Notes: generated from the letters alone by a model not told the origin. 64,000 nt of DNA from Hippopus hippopus (GCA_946811185.2 OX328103.1:2728001-2792000), one strand, 5' to 3'. Positions 10,703 through 21,370 are shown, counted from the stretch's first letter. Translations and numbers: made by a program.

Positions 10703-11404
10703 GCTAACATCAGTATTACATTTGTATGCTATGAATTGGTTTATTATGACCAACAAATTTGATTCTTATAAATATTGTTGTATTATTGAAAAAATTGAGA
10801 TAATTTACTTCATGTAATGTCTTTGTCTTTGACAAATCCTACATTTACCCATTAGTTAGTGCCCTACCCACAAACTTAAAATGCATTTTCTTAAAAAATA
10901 AGGCTGGTGACCTATTTGTTTTAAGTCTGATCCTTTTAGTTTAGTACCTGAATATTATTTACAGAAAAAATAAGAAAAATCTGAATGTTAGAACATTTAA
11001 AAAAATAACTTTAAAAGATACTCTTTGGTTTTTTTGTTTTTTTCCCAAGGTGTTTTAGCCATAAGTTAAGGGTTTTTTTTTTTTAAATAATGATACTCAG
11101 TATCCTCTAAATTATTTTTTTCATTAAATTTGATGTTTCATCAATACAATGACATAAAATTTGCTTATAATTGTTGTCATTTAAAAAAATATACATAGAC
11201 TTAGTTTTCATAGGTAAAATTTCATCCTGAACTGCCGCAATGCAGGGTGTACTAAAAGAAATATTCATAGAATTTTCCCAAAGCTGGTGACCCCCTCTTT
11301 TTATCTCCTATTTTTGTAGATCAGATAATAAACTATCACCAAACAAAGTTTCATGAAATTCTGAATGTTTTGGAAAAATGGCAAAACTGTAGCGATCGTC
11401 TTTA
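10703..11404. other. AT-rich intergenic stretch
   Basis: No element boundary, long frame or RNA signature. It contains several T-runs near 11030-11080. Confidence 0.6.
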
Positions 11405-11560
11405 AGGTTTTTAGAAAATATGACTAAGTGACCTACTGTTTGACCTACATGACCCATTTTCAAACTTGTCAAAGATAGTTAAGATAAACGTTCTGACCAA
11501 GTTTCATGAAACCAAGTGAAAATGTGACTTCTAAAGCATACACAGGGTAAAAGTTGACTA
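11405..11560. repeat. Single diverged unit of the 145-bp repeat
   Basis: TGACTAAGTGACCTACTG, CATGACCCATTTTCAAACTT and CATTCTGACCAAGTTTCATG-type words place it in the family at 5940 and 9290. Confidence 0.7.
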
Positions 11561-11633
11561 TAGATGGAGCATGATGGATGACAACACAAGCTGGCAAACT
11601 TACTTCAAATGCCGTCACCTCCGACTCATACTT

Positions 11634-12059
11634 TTAACTCTTTACTAGATGACAGAATTTTAGACTTTTTCAAATGGCAGACAAGTATTTAAATGTGGCT
11701 GAAATAGTAGAACTGTACTCAAAAGGAATGAAAAAAATGTGGAAAAAGGAGAACATTCTCAGTGAAAATTTTGGATTGTTTAAAAAATGTTATTGCTGGT
11801 TACCAGCATTTTCTCCTTTTCCCACAATGTTTTTAAAAGTTGTCTTTTTCAGAGGAAATTTTAGATTGTTTAGGTTCTTTGTTGGTTAACCAGCATTTTC
11901 TCCTTTTCCTCAGATATTTTCAAAGGCTATCTTACTCAAAGGAAAATAAGATTATTTGGAAAAGGTTTTTGCTGGTTACCAGCATTTTTGCCTTTTCCCA
12001 CAAGGTTTTCAAAAGCTGTCTTCCTAAAAGGAAATATGGAATTGTTTGGTAAAGGGTAA
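11634..12059 (-). mobile_element. MITE-A, reverse, with triplicated hairpin and short arm
   Basis: TTAACTCTTTACTAGATGAC start and TTTGGTAAAGGGTAAA end enclose one diverged long arm. Then come three tandem half-elements, each with GCTGGTTACCAGC or a close variant (near 11793, 11882 and 11968), CTCCTTTTCC, and an AAAGGAAAT...ATTGTTTGG short arm, spaced about 85-90 bp. This is local duplication within one element, not three insertions. Confidence 0.8.
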
Positions 12060-12200
12060 AAAATGATCTTATCATGTCTTTTAAAAAAACATTGGTTGAA
12101 TTTAAATGTTGGACATTTCAAAACAGGAAAGACTTAATGATAAAACTTTTTATTACAAAAAACCTTCCCCAGCAGTGTATTAAACCCATGACTTATTTTT

Positions 12201-12222
12201 GATAATACACTAGTGTATTATC
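12201..12222. repeat. Perfect 22-bp palindrome
   Basis: GATAATACACT followed immediately by its exact reverse complement, with no spacer. It lies just upstream of the larger palindromic elements and may belong to the same family. Confidence 0.8.
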
Positions 12223-12616
12223 GTTTTTTGGGTCCCAGTTCTGATCAATTTTCAGTCATGAGTGCGTGAAGCTTGAGAAACCAACCACAGTAAATGCTGG
12301 AAATTGTACTAGTATGCTGTTTCGTGGAAAAATGATGTCATTGTTGCTGAGGCATATGCGCATGGACAATTTTTGATTTTCATGTTTAATAAAAAGCAAG
12401 AAATGCAGCGAAAGCTTTTTAAAAACAACAGAATTGCTGAATTAGTTGCACTTACCCCTCTAGAGACTGTTTATTCTTCTTTCGGTGTAAATGTCATGGA
12501 GCTATCTCCTTGTGTATTTACACATTTGAAACCGAACTACAATTATAAACATGGACCCGTGAACGGTATATAGGCACAAGGTGATGAGACAAGATATTTT
12601 TTGTCTGTCTTTCGTT

Positions 12617-12791
12617 TTATGTGATAAATACTATCTCACATTCGTGTTTACGTATTATCATTTTTATCAAACTCATTGACTACAATGTATTTGACGCTCG
12701 CCAAGGCTCGCGTCATACAATTTTAGTCAACTCGTTTGATAAAAATGGTAATACATAAACACTCATGTAAGATCCTCTATTTATCACATAA
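12617..12791. mobile_element. Palindromic element with CTCGCC loop, copy 1
   Basis: TTATGTGATAAATA at the left mirrors TATTTATCACATAA at the right. Inside, TCATTTTTATCAAACTC mirrors GAGTT/CGTTTGATAAAAATGG around a centre GCTCGCCAAGGCTCGC. No coding capacity. A foldback element of unknown class. Confidence 0.8.
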
Positions 12792-12986
12792 CCTCCCTTG
12801 TTTTCAGTGTAATATACCCATTACGAATTTTCTTATCTTATACACATATGATATCATATTTGTGTGACGTCATTTTTGACGTCATTTTGTACGTATTTCA
12901 TAGAAGTGAATGAGTTTTATGGATATTACCACAGGTGCATCTATAAATGATTTTGCATCATCTGATCTATATTTCGTGAAATTACG

Positions 12987-13160
12987 TTATGTGATAAAAA
13001 GAATCTGACATTCGTTGACGTATGAGATAAAAATTTTATTAAACTCGTCAAGAAAAAAATGTTATTAAGCCCGCCAAAGGCTCGCTTAATAACATTTTCC
13101 CCAGACTCGTTTAATAAAATCTTATCTCAAAAGCCAACTCATGTCAGATCCTATATTTAC
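12987..13160. mobile_element. Palindromic element with CTCGCC loop, copy 2
   Basis: TTATGTGATAAAAAGAATCT start, TTTTATTAAACTCGTC mirrored by GACTCGTTTAATAAAATC, and centre AATGTTATTAAGCCCGCC / GGCTCGCTTAATAACATT. It shares termini and the TGACATTCGT...ATGTCAGATCC motif with copy 1, but its stem sequence differs. Confidence 0.75.
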
Positions 13161-13276
13161 TATACAGTAAAATTTAAATTTAATGATACAGATATGAAAA
13201 TTTAACTTACCTTACAATAAATTATAATCATCATGAATTTACCCCGTTCCCAATGCCAAAAAGACCCTTCCAAATT

Positions 13277-13463
13277 GACACTGATTAATTGAATGGTGTT
13301 TTATGCCGCTTTCAACATTATTTCTATCATATCACAGCAACAGCTCACATATGACCTGGTTTTCACAAGTACTAGGTTGGGGCTCTGAGGTGTCTTGCCC
13401 AAGGACACTCTAACTAGTGTCCATGTTACAAGTCCCACACTTCATCAATGAGCCACACAGGAG
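13277..13463 (-). mobile_element. tRNA-headed SINE, partial
   Basis: ATTGAATGGTGTTTTATGCC at the left is the 3' tail. GTGTCTTGCCCAAGGACACT and TCATCAATGAGCCACACAGG at the right match the reverse complement of the SINEs at 39005 and 61336. It abuts a MITE-A directly. Confidence 0.75.
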
Positions 13464-13650
13464 CCCTTCCAAATTGAAAGCATCTGCAGACAACAACTCT
13501 GAAAGTAAACTTAAGTTTTTTGACAGGGTTGAAACATTGTGGGGAAAAAGAAAATGCTGGTTACCAGTATTTTCTCCTTTTCCCACAATATTTTCAATAG
13601 GCCTCTTACACAGGATTTTGAAAACATGGAATTGTTTAGTGGAGGGTTAA
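13464..13650 (-). mobile_element. MITE-A, reverse, outer long arm lost
   Basis: Begins at CCTTCCAAATTGAAAGC next to the SINE. The hairpin centre is GCTGGTTACCAGTATTTTC. Short end AGTGGAGGGTTAA. Confidence 0.8.
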
Positions 13651-13844
13651 GTTCATAAATAAAATAACATATCAAAGGGACAAGATAATTGTCTAAGCCA
13701 AAAGCTTTTATTTTATGATAATACCATGATATAATTATGGAACATAATAGGCCTTTTTAGAACTGATTGCACAAAGTTAGATGTCTCTATAAGACTTTGG
13801 ATAGCAGCCATCCAGGAAGTGATTTTTATCATGATCTAAAACCT

Positions 13845-14049
13845 AAACTCTTTAACACACAAACAAAATGTAAACTTGTCCAAATAGAAAGCATTCGCAG
13901 ACAACAATTTAAATGTGGCTCCAACCAAGAAATCTGCTTTCGATAGGGTTAAAAAACATTGTAGGTTAAAACCATTTTCTCCTTTTCCCACAATGTTTTC
14001 AAAAGGCTTCTCCCTCAGGGTTGTTAAAATGATGAATGACAGGGTTAAC
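13845..14049 (-). mobile_element. MITE-A, reverse, hairpin centre deleted
   Basis: AAACTCTTTAACACACAAAC start; AAATAGAAAGCATTCGCAGA; left hairpin arm stops at AACATTGTAGG and the right arm resumes at CCATTTTCTCC; end GACAGGGTTAA. Confidence 0.75.
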
Positions 14050-14310
14050 AAATTTGAAATGAAACCAGAAAGAGGTTATAATGTAAGAGTTATTACATAT
14101 CAGTGGAACCAGAGTGAATGCAAACAAACTTAACATCAATGAATATAATCTCTCAATGAATGAGCACAAATTATTTCATGCTTTTCGGTAATTAATCAGG
14201 AAATAATGGTAGATTATAAGGTTGATAATTCATGGTTACGACCACTAAAATTAACCATAAATATTTCCATAACTGTTCAGTTGAAGACGGAAACAATAGT
14301 TCCCATGCAC

Positions 14311-14446
14311 TAGTTACCTAGCTTTTCCCACAATGTTTTCTGCCCGCCTCAAAATGAGCTTCAATTTTTGAGCCACATTTATTTTGTTCCTGCAAATGCT
14401 TTGATTCTGGACTAGTCTAACATTTTGTCGGGTGGTAAATAGTTAA
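14311..14446 (+). mobile_element. MITE-A, forward, right half only
   Basis: Starts within the right hairpin arm (GCTTTTCCCACAATGTTTTC) and runs through the long arm to GGTGGTAAATAGTTAA. Confidence 0.75.
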
Positions 14447-14685
14447 TGTATCTCCGTGATGCATGATACCATGCTAGTCATCACATATTTATGGATCCAT
14501 AAATTACATTTTTGTCTATCACAACCAACTGAGTCATGAGGTGGAATGTTCCTTGGACATGCAAAAATAAATTACCAAAAACAAAAAAAAAATCAACACA
14601 GATCAGTCTGCGAGGACTGCACAGGCAGATGTGAGTTGATACTTTTAGCAGATGGATTGAACCACCTTTTCACAGAACCTGGACC
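14447..14685. mobile_element. Element G, diverged copy
   Basis: ATCTCCGTGATGCATGATAC, CATATTTATGGATCCATAA, then a hairpin ATCAGTCTGCGAGGACTGCA / CAGGCAGATG and CAGATGGATTGAACCACC, in the order seen in the intact copy at 19854. The outermost left TIR is gone. Confidence 0.65.
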
Positions 14686-14815
14686 AAATCTTGTACATAC
14701 AAAAATGCACAAAAACTTTACAAACTATAACAATCAATTTGGCAACATGAGAAAGTAAAATTGAGACCTAACTTACTAATGGAAAAGCACAGTTGGAGAA
14801 ATGGGAAAAAATGCT

Positions 14816-15028
14816 TTAACTCTTTCCATACCATAGACGACACCAGAAGCTTTGTTGGACAGTGTAGATCAAGATCAGACTGCATAGTACGTACAGTCTG
14901 ATCTCGGATCTATACTGTCCACTTTTTTATTCTGGATCATGACTGAAGTCTCTTTTGATCTTGCAGCAAAACTGTATTTGTAGCCTTTGAGAAAAAACAA
15001 TTCATTTATTCAGTAATGAAAGAGTTAA
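14816..15028 (+). mobile_element. MITE-B, intact
   Basis: TTAACTCTTTCCATACCATA at the left and AATGAAAGAGTTAA at the right give TTAA flanks and an 11-bp TIR (TTAACTCTTTC). The interior has GACGACACCAGAAGC, then a GATC-type hairpin (GTGTAGATCAAGATCAGACT / CAGTCTGATCTCGGATCTAT), then TTTTGATCTTGCAGCA and GTAGCCTTTGAGAAA. 213 bp, no ORF. Sister copies at 28118, 29449 and 32457. Confidence 0.85.
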
Positions 15029-15181
15029 CAAGCATCTGCTCTTTTCTTCAACAGTGTCTACCAAAAACAGCACAGCACATATAAACTATCGCAGTTGTGT
15101 TCCAAAGGATCAAAAATCATGTTTTTTAGAGTCTCTTGTTGACCCTTAGAGTGCCTGTCACGAATTACATTGCCTTTGCAG

Positions 15182-15243
15182 TCAATGTAGATCAAGTTCA
15201 GACTGCACAAAACATGCAGTCTGATCTTTAATTTACAGAGTTT
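15182..15243. repeat. GATC-type hairpin core
   Basis: AATGTAGATCAAGTTCAGAC, loop CACAAAACATG, then CAGTCTGATCTTTAATTTAC. Flanks do not match MITE-B or MITE-C. Confidence 0.65.
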
Positions 15244-15649
15244 GCTTTACCGAGACATTCTGGGCAAAAGCAGCATTGGAATTGCAATTATTTGGGCTTT
15301 AATTCTAGACTTAAATTTTGTGTGTGATTTATTTGGCGCTCTATGGAATAATCAAAGTACTGACAGACAATCAAAATGTGGAATAGATGGCCTTCATAAA
15401 GATAAAACTTGGTTGGTTTATACAAGATTGGAGAAAAATGGTCCCAGTTCGATACGGTTAAGTTGGATTCGGTTCAGCCTGATCCAATCTGGTTATTAAG
15501 TCTGATCCATTTCAATCTGTTGACTTTACCCACCACACATGGCCATTTACTTGTCAAAATCGGAAATACCATGAACAGTTTCTGTTTGTTTTAAATTGAA
15601 ATAAGGAAATTCAGGAACATGTCATTTTGATGGTTTCGAATTTGAATAT

Positions 15650-17350
15650 TTCAAGAGTTAACTGTTCATGAAAAGCAAAGGCCATATCTTCAGTCGTGGC
15701 TTTGGTGGCTTTGCACTCATGAAAAAAAAAGAACTCACTTTTCACTCGATGGAAACAAGATACACATCTTGTACCAATGAACACTTTTCCTTGGCACTTG
15801 TGTGCTGCTCTAGATAATGGTACAGAGGTACTAGATATGTACAGAAATGGTTTGGGTTTTGTTATCCGGTTATTATCTTGATTGCAAAATAAGTAACCCA
15901 TTACCACCACATAACATGGCATTTTATGAGATAACCATTAAATGTGTTTTGAGTGGATAATTTACATGTGGAAACAAGATATGCATCTTGTGCTAACAAA
16001 GACTTTCCCTTGCTACTTCTGTGTTGCTGTAGATACTGGTTCAGAAGCACAAGATATGTACAGAAATGGTTCAGGTTTTATCATCTGGTTATCATCTTGA
16101 TTGCAAAAAAGATAATTAACCCATTACCATCACATAACATGGCATTTTGAAGAGATAACCAATTAATCCTTTACAGCACAATGTCGACTTTTAACGACTC
16201 TGGGAAAGAAGCCTTTTAAAAACATTGTGGGAAAAGGAGAAAATGCTGGTAACCAGCATTTTCTCCTTTTCCAACAATGGTTTCTACCCAATCAAAGAAA
16301 AATTGAACAATTTGAGCCACACTGAAATTAGTGTCTGCAAATGCTCTCAATTTGAACTAGGATTAAATTTTGTCATCTGGTTAAATCTTATTTAGGCGGA
16401 TAATTTACATGTATCAACACAGACTTTCTCTGGCTACCTCTGTGTTGCTGCACATACTGGTACAGAAGCACTAGGTATGTACAGATATAGTACAGGTTTT
16501 GTCTTCTGGTTATGAGTTGGTTATCTTGATTGCAAGTGATAATTAACCTGTTTTCTCACCGAAATATTAAAAATTTAATCTTCCAGAGATAATTCATGAA
16601 ATCTGTTTCATTTAGATAATTTACTTGTGGAAACAAGATACCTATCTTGTGGCAACAAACAATTTCCTTGCCACCTGTTAGCTGTTGTATATACTGGTAC
16701 AGAAGAACTAGATATGTAGGTAAATGGCTCAGTTTTTGTTGTCTGGTTATGAGTTATAATTGTCTTCATTGCAAGAAATAATTCACCCATTACCATAAAT
16801 AATATAGTATTTCCTATAATACTATGTCACTTGTATATATACACAAACGATCCAAAGCAACAACATAGAACGGGTACTGTGAGTTCAGAAATTATTGTAT
16901 ATGTAGATCAAAGATTGTAGTGTATCATTTATGTGATTTATTACAGTTTTACATATTCTTACCGAAAAACTGTATTATTAAATCCTAATCAAGGGACTTA
17001 AAATGAGCGTTAAATTATAATACATGAAATTTGGTCTCATGGCCAAAACAAACATTATTTTCTTGGCGCCACTGTGCTAAATTGTAGATGCAAGTACAGA
17101 AGTACTGGAAATGCACAGACATGGTTCACATTTCTAGAAATGTTTTACTTTGTTTGCATCTATCTAGACAAACACTTTTTTGGTCACCTCTGTGCTGAAT
17201 TTAATACTAGTACAGAAGTACTAGAAATGTAGAGATATGGTACACATTTGAAATGTTTAATTGCGCAAACATTTTTCCTTGGCACCTCTGTGCTACTGGT
17301 GCTGAGTTAGATACAGTGTAGTAGTACCAGAAATGTAGATATAGTTCTCA
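15650..17350. repeat. About 219-bp tandem repeat array, 4 clear and about 3 short units
   Basis: AACAAGATACACATCTTG-type starts lie near 15750, 15969, 16408 and 16630. Other shared words are GGTACAGA(A/G)G(C/T)ACTAG and ACCCATTACC. Spacings are 219, 439 and 222; subtracting the 221-bp MITE-A insertion restores 218. After about 16860 only shorter, diverged units are recognisable (17045, 17167, 17262). The open frames here reflect the repeat. Confidence 0.85.
16163..16384 (+). mobile_element. MITE-A, forward, inside the 219-bp array
   Basis: TTAATCCTTTACAGCACAAT start, near-perfect hairpin, long arm ending CATCTGGTTAA. The TTAA flanks sit in a repeat unit whose neighbour has a single TTAA at the same place (15938-15941). 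Confidence 0.95.
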
Positions 17351-17407
17351 TTTCTGGGAATGTTCTACTTTCAAGGCTTTTTTAGCAAGAATATATTACA
17401 AAGTATG

Positions 17408-17475
17408 TGACAGTGTAGATTGAGGAACAGTACGCATGTTCTGTGCAGTCTGATATTAATCCTCACTTTCTGCAA
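17408..17475. repeat. GATC-type hairpin core, degenerate
   Basis: GACAGTGTAGATTGAGGAAC and GTGCAGTCTGATATTAATCC. The right arm is decayed. Confidence 0.5.
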
Positions 17476-17508
17476 ACAGCAATATAAATTGTGCTTTTTG
17501 CTCCAGGG

Positions 17509-17736
17509 TTAACCCTTTACCACACAATCCTGAAATTTAACAACATTTGGAAAGAGACCTTTAGAAAACCTTGTAGGAAAAGGAGAAAATGCTGGGAACC
17601 AGCATTTTCTCATTTTCCTACAAGGTTTTCTCCATTTCCAGAAGCAAATTTGAACTTTTTAGTGGCATCTTATTTGTCGTCTGCAAATGCTTTGGACTTG
17701 GACAAATCTAAAGATTTGTTATCTGTTAAGAATTAA
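17509..17736 (+). mobile_element. MITE-A, forward, intact
   Basis: TTAACCCTTTACCACACAAT start. The hairpin reads AGAAAATGCTGGGAACCAGC with arms AACCTTGTAGGAAAAGG / CATTTTCCTACAAGG that carry compensating changes (CCTTGT paired with ACAAGG). Long arm GTCGTCTGCAAATGCTTTGG, end TTAAGAATTAA. Confidence 0.9.
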
Positions 17737-17738
17737 AC

Positions 17739-18200
17739 AGCTCAATTGCTGCATTGAATGTATCAAGGACAGTGGGTTGTGTCCTGACAATAGTGAAGCA
17801 AGTTGAGTTTGGCACTGAGTACAGAAAGCCTAGACGGAACATGCTGAAAAAGAAAAACTATCTAATCGCCACAAAATGGTTTATTGTAGCTAAGCGCTGT
17901 AAGGCGTTAACAGCTGAATTATTGCATTGATGGTATCTATGACAGTGGGATGTGTCTTGACAAGAGTGCAGCAAGCTGGGTTTGGTACTTAGTACAGAAA
18001 GCATAGACAGAACAAACTAGAAAAGAAAAATTATCTAGATGGTTTATTTTAGCGGAGACCTGTAAGGGGTACAGAGCTGAATTATTGCACTTATTGTGTC
18101 ATAGACAGCAGACTTGTTTCTTGACATTTTTATGAGTGCATTTTGGTCATGAGGACAGAAAACTAACAGGAAAGGTGCAAGATCTTGACCTACACTATAT
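17739..18200. repeat. About 165-bp tandem repeat, 3 units
   Basis: CAGCTCAATTGCTGCATTGA, CAGCTGAATTATTGCATTGA and AGCTGAATTATTGCACTTAT start units near 17739, 17911 and 18076. Shared words include GACAGTGGG(T/A)TGTGTC and TACAGAAAGC. Unrelated to the 165-bp array at 6856. Confidence 0.8.
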
Positions 18201-18269
18201 GCAAAAGCAATACAGGTTTTGCTCAGTGCTGTAAGAGCAAACAGATCGCATTAACTATCACATGGATTG

Positions 18270-18500
18270 TATTAACTATTGTGGATCCCAACACTTGGCT
18301 GCATGTACTTGATTTTCAGTGAAAATTTTAAGTCAAAAAAGGGGCATAACTGTGTCAAAAATATTTTGATGGTTACCTACCCTTGTTGTATGGGTTCCCC
18401 ATTTGATATTTAACTACTTGATAGTTCCTTGACGTTTTCTTCAAAAATAGCCAAGGTAACTAGGATGAAAACCACCATTTTCTTGTATAACTTGATTGCA
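18270..18500. repeat. Dispersed repeat D1, copy 2
   Basis: GGGGCATAACTGTGTCAAAA, TGATGGTTACCTACCCTTGT and TTCTTCAAAAATAGCCAAGG match copies at 485, 61630 and 62440. Confidence 0.7.
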
Positions 18501-18957
18501 CAAAAATGCACTCTTGGTCATTAATAACATTGTTGCACTTAAGCAGTGGCAATCATTTACAGGGAAAACTTTTAAATCTTTCTTCAGAAAAATAATTAAC
18601 ACTTTAAAGCATAATATAATAGAGTTTGCCTAGTTTTTTGACAGATATGATACCATTATTGCAAATTGTACCTTGCTAAAAAACAGGTCAAAATTAAGTT
18701 TTAAGCCTTAAAGCACATTATACAACAACAGTAACTGTTGCATTTACAGCCAGTGTAGACCAAGATCAAACTGCACAAAATGTGTTGTTTAAATTGAAGA
18801 CAGCGTGGAAAAGTCTTTAATCAAGCATAAAATGTCTAACATAATGATGCTTTAAATGAGAAAAGAACAGCTTATAAGCTAAGCCAGCAATCACGTCATT
18901 TAGAACACCTGATTGTGTCTCATTTCTGATTGTGTCTCATTAACCTTCAGCAACCTT

Positions 18958-19379
18958 AAATAACCCTTTACTACATTATAGTGAGTTTAAACAACCCTGA
19001 AAAAGAAGCCTTTTGAAAACATTGTAGGTAAAAGAGAAAATGCTGGTTTCCTACAATGTTTTCTACCCTATCAAAGACAAATTCCACCATTTGGGTGACA
19101 ATTAATTTGTTGTCTGATAATGCTTTCAATTTCGACAAGTCCACATTTCTGTCGTTTAAGCTCTATGCCAGACTAGAAAATTATAGATTTATCCATATTG
19201 AAAGCACTTGCAGACTTCAAATGAAATATGGCTTAAATGAAAGAATTTGTCTTGGAAAGGACAGAAAACATTGTGAGAAAGGGAGAAAATGCTGGTAACC
19301 AGCATTTTCTCCTTTTCATACATTGTTTTCAAATTTTTCTCAAGGTCATTAAAAATCAGGATTGTTTGGTAAAGGGTAT
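18958..19379. mobile_element. MITE-A pair, forward then reverse, long ends abutting
   Basis: Forward copy 18958-19160 (hairpin truncated to GAAAATGCTGGTTTCCTACA) runs into a reverse copy 19160-19379 with a complete hairpin (GCTGGTAACCAGC) and TTTGGTAAAGGGTAT end. The long-arm ends meet without a clear TTAA. Confidence 0.8.
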
Positions 19380-19466
19380 ATACAAATAATATTTTCAATT
19401 TCTAAAGCAACTAAGATATTGCACGTAAGTGTTGTTTTGACGAGGATATGTCAAAAAGTGGTGGAC

Positions 19467-19527
19467 AATGTAGATCCAACATCAGACTGGACATTTTACA
19501 GTCTGACGTTAGATCTACACTGTCTGA
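19467..19527. repeat. GATC-type hairpin core variant
   Basis: GACAATGTAGATCCAACATC / GACGTTAGATCTACACTGTC with inner GACTGGAC / ACAGTCTGAC. The arms pair over about 25 bp. Confidence 0.65.
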
Positions 19528-19604
19528 AAAAAGCAATTGTGTCCAAAATTCAATTAAACCTTGCAAAAATCCCATAATCAGCCACTCCCCCCTCTTTCCC
19601 GAAA

Positions 19605-19788
19605 AAAAAAATCATTGTAGGACAATAATAAAATACAAGGGACCAATATTTTCTCCCTTGTCAACCATGTTATCTTCCCTGTCAAAGACAAACCCTTTAC
19701 TTTGAGCCAGATTTCAAGTCATCTGCAGATGCTTTCAGTATGGACAGGTCTAAAATGTTGTCATCTAGTAAAGAGTTTACCCTATGCA
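19605..19788 (+). mobile_element. MITE-A, forward, diverged, left arm mostly lost
   Basis: AATATTTTCTCCCTTGTCAA, then CTGTCAAAGACAAAC, GTCATCTGCAGATGCTTTC and TCTAGTAAAGAGTTTA. Confidence 0.65.
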
Positions 19789-19853
19789 AGCCAAGCATGG
19801 CATGAAAAGGTTTTGTGGTTGTGCAGTCTGATCCTTGGTCTGCATAAATATTT

Positions 19854-20113
19854 GAGCCATGCTCTGGCAAAAGGGGGCTTAATGCATCTCCGTGATCCAT
19901 GGTACTGAACAAGCCGTCACATACATATGGATCCATAATAGCCACTTCTTTTAATAACCAATTTAATCTGAGGTAGACTGGTCCTTGTACATGCATAAAA
20001 TTGACCAGTAGCGAAAAGTTTCAGCCCAGGTCAGCCTGCGCGGACTGCGCAGGCTGACCTGGGCCGATACTTTTCGCAGATGCATTAAGCCCCCTTTTCA
20101 CACAGCATGGCTC
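19854..20113. mobile_element. Element G, intact reference copy
   Basis: Left GAGCCATGCTCTGGCAAAAG continues GGGGCTTAATGCATCT, and the right end AGATGCATTAAGCCCCC..CATGGCTC is its inverted repeat, about 35 bp. A separate internal GC-rich hairpin at 20025-20063 (CCCAGGTCAGCCTGCG / CGCAGGCTGACCTGGG) stands out from the AT-rich background. 260 bp, no ORF. Other copies at 14447, 31536 and 44954. Confidence 0.85.
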
Positions 20114-20204
20114 ATTTATAAGATAATCTGATCAAAAGAAGCCCAAAACTCTTATATTTAGATCTTTTTTAAACATGGAAAATTTTCATTTCATTTTTAG
20201 GCAT

Positions 20205-20812
20205 TCTACAGGTTTACAGTGGTAACCAAGCATTTTCTCCTTTTCCAACAATATGTTCAAAAGCCTATTCTATCAAGGTCTTTACAACTCCAAATTACTT
20301 AGTAAAAGGCAAAAGGCCTCAAACTGCAATGGTGTCAAAGGGCCTGAATCCAGCAAATGATAAACTCTTTACCAGTCCATAGAAGTTTAAGATTTGGAAA
20401 ATTACACGGATTTGTAAACAAAATTCATATTAAAATTTGGCCAAAATGGTGGGTTTTGTTTATAAAAAGGTAAAAACAAGCATTTGGGATAACTTTAACA
20501 GCAGTATCTCCTTTTCCCGAAGTGTTTTCAAGAGCCTCCTTCCTCAGGATCTTTAAACCTTTGGAAGATTTGCTGAAAGCTTAACTCTTCACCACATAAA
20601 TCCAAACTTTTAACAACCTTGAAAAAAAAAAAGCAATTGAAAACATTGTGGGAAAAGGAGAAAATGCTGTTAACCAGCATTTTCTCCTTTTTCCACAATG
20701 TTTTCTACCCTATTAAGGACAGAAATCACCATTAAAGCCCTATTTAATTTGCTGTCTGGAAATGCTTTCAATTTGGTCTAGTCCAAATCTTTGTCCTTCG
20801 ATAAAAAGTTAA
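20205..20812. mobile_element. Cluster of three MITE-A copies
   Basis: Reverse fragment 20205-20312 (CAGTGGTAACCAAGCATTTTC); very diverged reverse copy 20362-20584; intact forward copy 20581-20812 with TTAACTCTTCACCACATAAA start, complete hairpin (centre GCTGTTAACCAGC) and GATAAAAAGTTAA end. The last two share the TTAA at 20581. Confidence 0.75.
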
Positions 20813-20929
20813 TTCCTCAGAAAACTTGACCACAGAAATGGAGAGTAAATTGCTACCTGCATGGAAGGCTTTTTTGAAGCCCAACAAATTGCTTCATTAC
20901 AGGTAATCTGTAATTGCTTTTAGCATTGA

Positions 20930-21370
20930 CTGCACTTTGATCCTTTTAACAGGTGACAAAATCTTAGACTCCTCCAAATTCAAAGCCTCTGCAGACAACA
21001 AATTGAATGTGACTGAAATGATGTAAATTGTTTTGGAAAGTGCAGAAAACATTGTGGGGTAAGGAAAAAATGCTGGTAATGAGGGAGGATATTTTCTCAA
21101 GGTCATGAAAACTCAGGATTATGTGGTGAAGGATTCACACTGATTGAACTTTGATCCTTTAGCAGACAACAAAATCTTGGACTCTTCTATATTGAAAGTA
21201 TTTGCAAAAGTAATATTAAGATTTGGCTCAAATGACAAGATTTGCTTTAGAAAGGGTAGAAAACATGGTGGGAAAAGGACAAAATGCTGGTTACCAGCAT
21301 TTTCTCCTTTTCCCAGAATGTTTTCAAAATCTTTTCCTCTCGTGAAAAACAATAGATTAATACATAAAGA
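20930..21370 (-). mobile_element. Tandemly duplicated reverse MITE-A with flank
   Basis: ACTTTGATCCTTTTAACAGG at 20936 and ACTTTGATCCTTTAGCAGAC at 21137 are equivalent points about 201 bp apart, and the preceding flank (ATTGA) is also repeated. So this is segmental duplication rather than two insertions. The first copy has lost its right hairpin arm; the second keeps it (GCTGGTTACCAGC). Confidence 0.7.

Noticed and set aside
15611..15922. 103-codon minus frame in the 219-bp array
   Set aside because: Neighbouring units break the frame; it is a repeat by-product.
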